Source: Tillus elongatus
Lineage: Eukaryota; Arthropoda; Insecta; Coleoptera; Cleridae
Reading direction: 5' to 3'
DNA length: 64,000 nucleotides
NCBI GenBank assembly: GCA_964006375.1
Contig: OZ023262.1
Span: 95,934,976 to 95,998,975 of the forward strand
Shown here: piece after piece, positions 61,231 to 64,000 of the stretch
Position numbering within the stretch: the first letter of the stretch is position 1
Layout of the letters: each line of letters opens with the position of its first letter
Translations under genes and position numbers: made by a program
The notes under the pieces: model-generated
What the model saw: the letters and a program-made list of their open reading frames with translations, nothing else
What the model was told of the DNA's origin: nothing
The model's database searches: none

Positions 61231-62884
61231 TACTTTATTTACTTAGGAATAGTAAAAAATAGGGTAAAGAAAGCTAAACAAAAACACGATCTCTATCATG
61301 AATACAGAAAATATACTCAACAAAAAATACACTAGAAAGCCGAACATAAAAAAATTCCTGTGGTTCATGCATTGAGGGTGATTGTATGCATGCAGAATGG
61401 GAGTAAGAACTCCCAGGTCGAATAGAGTTTCTGCCCCCTCACCCAACACGGGAATTTTTCCTTCCCCTTGTGCATGCATACAACTACCTACAAAACATAA
61501 AGCATAGGAAAAATTTCTTGGGAGCAACCCCCAAGAAAGTTACTGCACCTGGGCGAATATGGATACGGTGCGGGGTAGACAGGATTTAAAGGAGGTATTG
61601 CTGCAAAATGTGAAAAACGCATATTTTCAAAGTCCGACTAAATATTTTTTTAGCATTTTCCGCTCATATTTTCTCCCCGCTCAACACCCCTATTCATTTT
61701 TGGTCTCTTAACTTTCTTGGGTGTTGTTTGCAACAAATTTGGTTTGTGTCTTGTGCATCCAAGGGGGGTTCTAAGCATGTTTCTGAAAAAAATTATAAAA
61801 ATCCTTCATGCAGTAAACTGTAAATTGACCAAAATTACATTCCGCAACGTCGCCTATAATGCCTTTTTTAGATAATACCAGATACAGCACTAAAGTAAAT
61901 AAATTCATTTGTTGTTTCACTTATTTTTTATTTTTATATTACATATATAAACACAAGATAAGTAAGTATAATAAAGGGGGGCCCTTAATTACCATTGGGG
62001 GTACACAAACTTAAAAGTAGAGAACACATTTTGATCGTGTTAACAGCCATAAGTTTGATTAAAAAATCACTTCTAACTGTATGCACACAAAAATTAGTAA
62101 AACATATTTATAAAATCTAATAAAAAACAACAGTTTTACGATCTTACTTTAAATTAACCAATAGTAACACGTTTCGCGGCGATTTCGCAATTCGCGGATG
62201 TATGAACCTAGTTTTTGTGCAAGACTACATTGAAATTCGGTCGATCTCAAGCAAGCAGCTTGTAGGTTAAGCTCGATAGGCTTGGATGATTAACAAACGT
62301 AGGTATATCTAATTTTAAGCAGCAGACTGTACTGTTTGACACATACAATATGATAAATACAGAAATACGCTTTAAAGTGCTATTTATTTTAAAAAATATT
62401 GACCAACTAACCTGCGAGATCATGGATAATAAAAATGATGGATCTAGCAACTTATCTATCAGTAGGTACCATTATCATTTTGTAAACACGTCTTGATACT
62501 TGCAAAGAACATTGACGCTTGTGGTACTAAATGTAACAAAACGAACCTAACAAATATTGTCTTCCGCACGGAGACAAACTATAAAAATGCCGATCCTGTT
62601 ACTATTACTACATAATGCATTAGTTATTTCCCCCTGTTATGCAATAATAACAATGTCTAAGGGGTCCTGTCGTGGCTCAATTAAGAAACATTAAAAACCG
62701 AGTGTTATCACTGCTCTTAGAATATTATTTACTGATATACTGATTTTCTATTTTACGCAAAATTGTAATGTTTTAAGTCATTTACCCACAATTTTCATTT
62801 ATAACCATCGTTCAATATCTATTTTTAATATTGATAACCATGTTTTTAATATGTTAGGTGATTCAAAACGTGATTTGATATGTT
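61231..62884. other. no recognisable gene; two short hairpins
   Basis: GTATGCATGCA (61384-61394) and TGCATGCATAC (61471-61481) are a perfect inverted pair. TTTCTTGGG / CCCAAGAAA (61514-61522, 61530-61538) form a 9-bp hairpin. 61360-61600 is the least AT-rich part of the region. No known RNA family was recognised, and 61600-62884 shows nothing further. Confidence 0.35.
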
Positions 62885-63960
62885 CCTGATAAAGAACCTG
62901 AAACAAACATTACGGACGACGTAGCAGAAAATTTGTAAGAAGTGTGTTCTATAAAGCCTTAAGTTTTACTCCTCCATTTTAGTTAAATATTTGCAGGAAA
63001 TGAATTTAAAAGAGACCCTTTTTCTGATGCTTTGGCTGTGGTTTCAATTATAGGGTTATAATACATGAAGAAAAACTGTTTCCCTACCCCCTGTTAAGCA
63101 CACTGCGCGCACGGAGCAGTGTGATATTTGGCATAGTTAAAGTTCACATAACGAAGAATATCATAAAGATAAATTGAATGAGAGTCATAAGAGAAAACTC
63201 GTATGACTGTCACTTTTCTTGCAAATACTACCAACTGCTTTCATACATTCACAGCGAACTACTCCAACAGATCAAGTGTTTTAAATATATTTCGAAATAT
63301 AGTAAAAATACACCTTGTAAACAAATCTAGTAGATAGGTGTTTCACACAGTTACTATATTGTGTCATCATTTATTTAGTATTCTATAACATATGTAAATG
63401 TTTGTAATTTACTAAAATGTAAATAAAGTTTTGTTGAGTTGTGTTGAGTTGAGTTGACTCGTTACCAGAAGAACTTTGGGGGACGTCAGTTCAAATCTCC
63501 GTGGTGACTGATTTTATTTTGATTTTTTTAGTAACTTTTCTTTAAGAAAACTCACTAATGAGGAGGAGAACCCGAGTTTTTGAATTTGGAAAAAATTTCT
63601 TCAAATGAACGCAAACTAGGCCCCCTAGAATCCATCTCTGTGTGTACTTCAGTTTTTATCTATTTACATATATTCAGGTGACGCATTTCTACGGTAAAGC
63701 ACAATATAGTGTTATTATATAAGATACGAGAAAAAGTTGTATACGTTAATTATAGGGTGTCTTGAGCTGCATCTTATAAAATTATTTTGACAATCACAGC
63801 TGGCCTAGAAGTGTTGGTGATACCAACAATTTTGTTTTCGAACACCCTTATATTATTGAAATTTTGCTTTTTTAACGAAATATTGTGCATGTTTGTAATA
63901 AAAAAAGTCAAGACGCAGTAAATGAATTTTGGTAGAGAATTTTCATTAAATGCTCCAAAT
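62885..63960 (+). repeat. GCAGC-TIR repeat (D, insertion, A, C, E start)
   Basis: D block (aaagaacctgaaacaaacat ..., 62890-63055), then about 470 bp of unrelated sequence, then reverse A with hairpin (63527-63660), C (63675-63900) and a mutated terminal motif (agacgcagtaaatgaatttt, 63904) opening E. It runs off the window end. Confidence 0.55.
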
Positions 63961-64000
63961 TTTAGTAACTTAATTTGCTATTAACCTAAGGGTTGTTGGC

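Noticed and set aside
61384..61538. Hairpins as a known structural RNA (snRNA or 5S)
   Set aside because: The sequence between the arms does not match any conserved RNA motif I can recall; stems alone are not enough.

Overview
The window looks like repeat-dense intergenic DNA from an arthropod, most likely an insect. It is strongly AT-rich and holds about 28 long (TA)n arrays, TA-targeting transposons, jockey/CR1-type and R2-type LINE debris, tRNA-derived SINEs and a Ty3/gypsy LTR element. The order cannot be fixed from sequence alone. I found no convincing host protein-coding gene, rRNA or tRNA; nearly everything recognisable is mobile or derived from mobile DNA.

Layout. 0-12 kb: copies of a modular non-coding repeat, here called the GCAGC-TIR family (ends read like GGACGCAGCAAGTGCG, followed by ..TAGTGAATTTTC). 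They alternate with (TA)n arrays, a small MITE (4.07-4.40 kb), a Tc1 fragment and a Mos1-like mariner fragment. 12.2-19.3 kb: one decayed mariner-type element with very long TIRs. Its left TIR is split by a 1.4-kb GCAGC-TIR repeat and its transposase gene by a jockey-type LINE. 20-25 kb: LINE debris, a transposase fragment and a second long-TIR mariner (DD41D). 25-32 kb: more modular repeats, LINE and Tc1 pieces, and a 960-bp fold-back element. 32.86-33.54 kb: an inverted pair of about 310-nt units, each carrying a type I hammerhead ribozyme motif, resembling an animal retrozyme. 33.8-40.4 kb: SINE, a near-complete modular repeat and a third long-TIR mariner. 40.4-51.9 kb: a fourth long-TIR mariner containing a full-length gypsy retrotransposon. 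52-64 kb: an R2-type LINE interrupted by a SINE, microsatellites, a 27-bp minisatellite, a third near-complete modular repeat and stretches with no recognisable content.

How the parts interact. The clearest theme is nesting. The modular family carries (TA)n arrays, and TA-targeting transposons have landed in several of them (both sides of the elements at 4.07-4.40, 37.34-39.14 and 40.40-51.91 kb are (TA)n). The youngest insertion is the gypsy element: its two 2,438-bp LTRs look identical, it has a 4-bp target duplication, a tRNA-Lys-type primer site, and gag and pol open and linked by a GGGAAAC slippery heptamer in the -1 frame. Other insertions can be ordered by their target duplications: SINEs inside a repeat and inside a LINE, a snap-back hairpin inside a modular repeat, and a filler fragment between 43-bp direct repeats inside a transposase gene.

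Limits: all calls are by eye, without alignment, covariance model or database search. Boundaries of decayed repeats are approximate to tens of bases, and repeat-family and clade names are inference.
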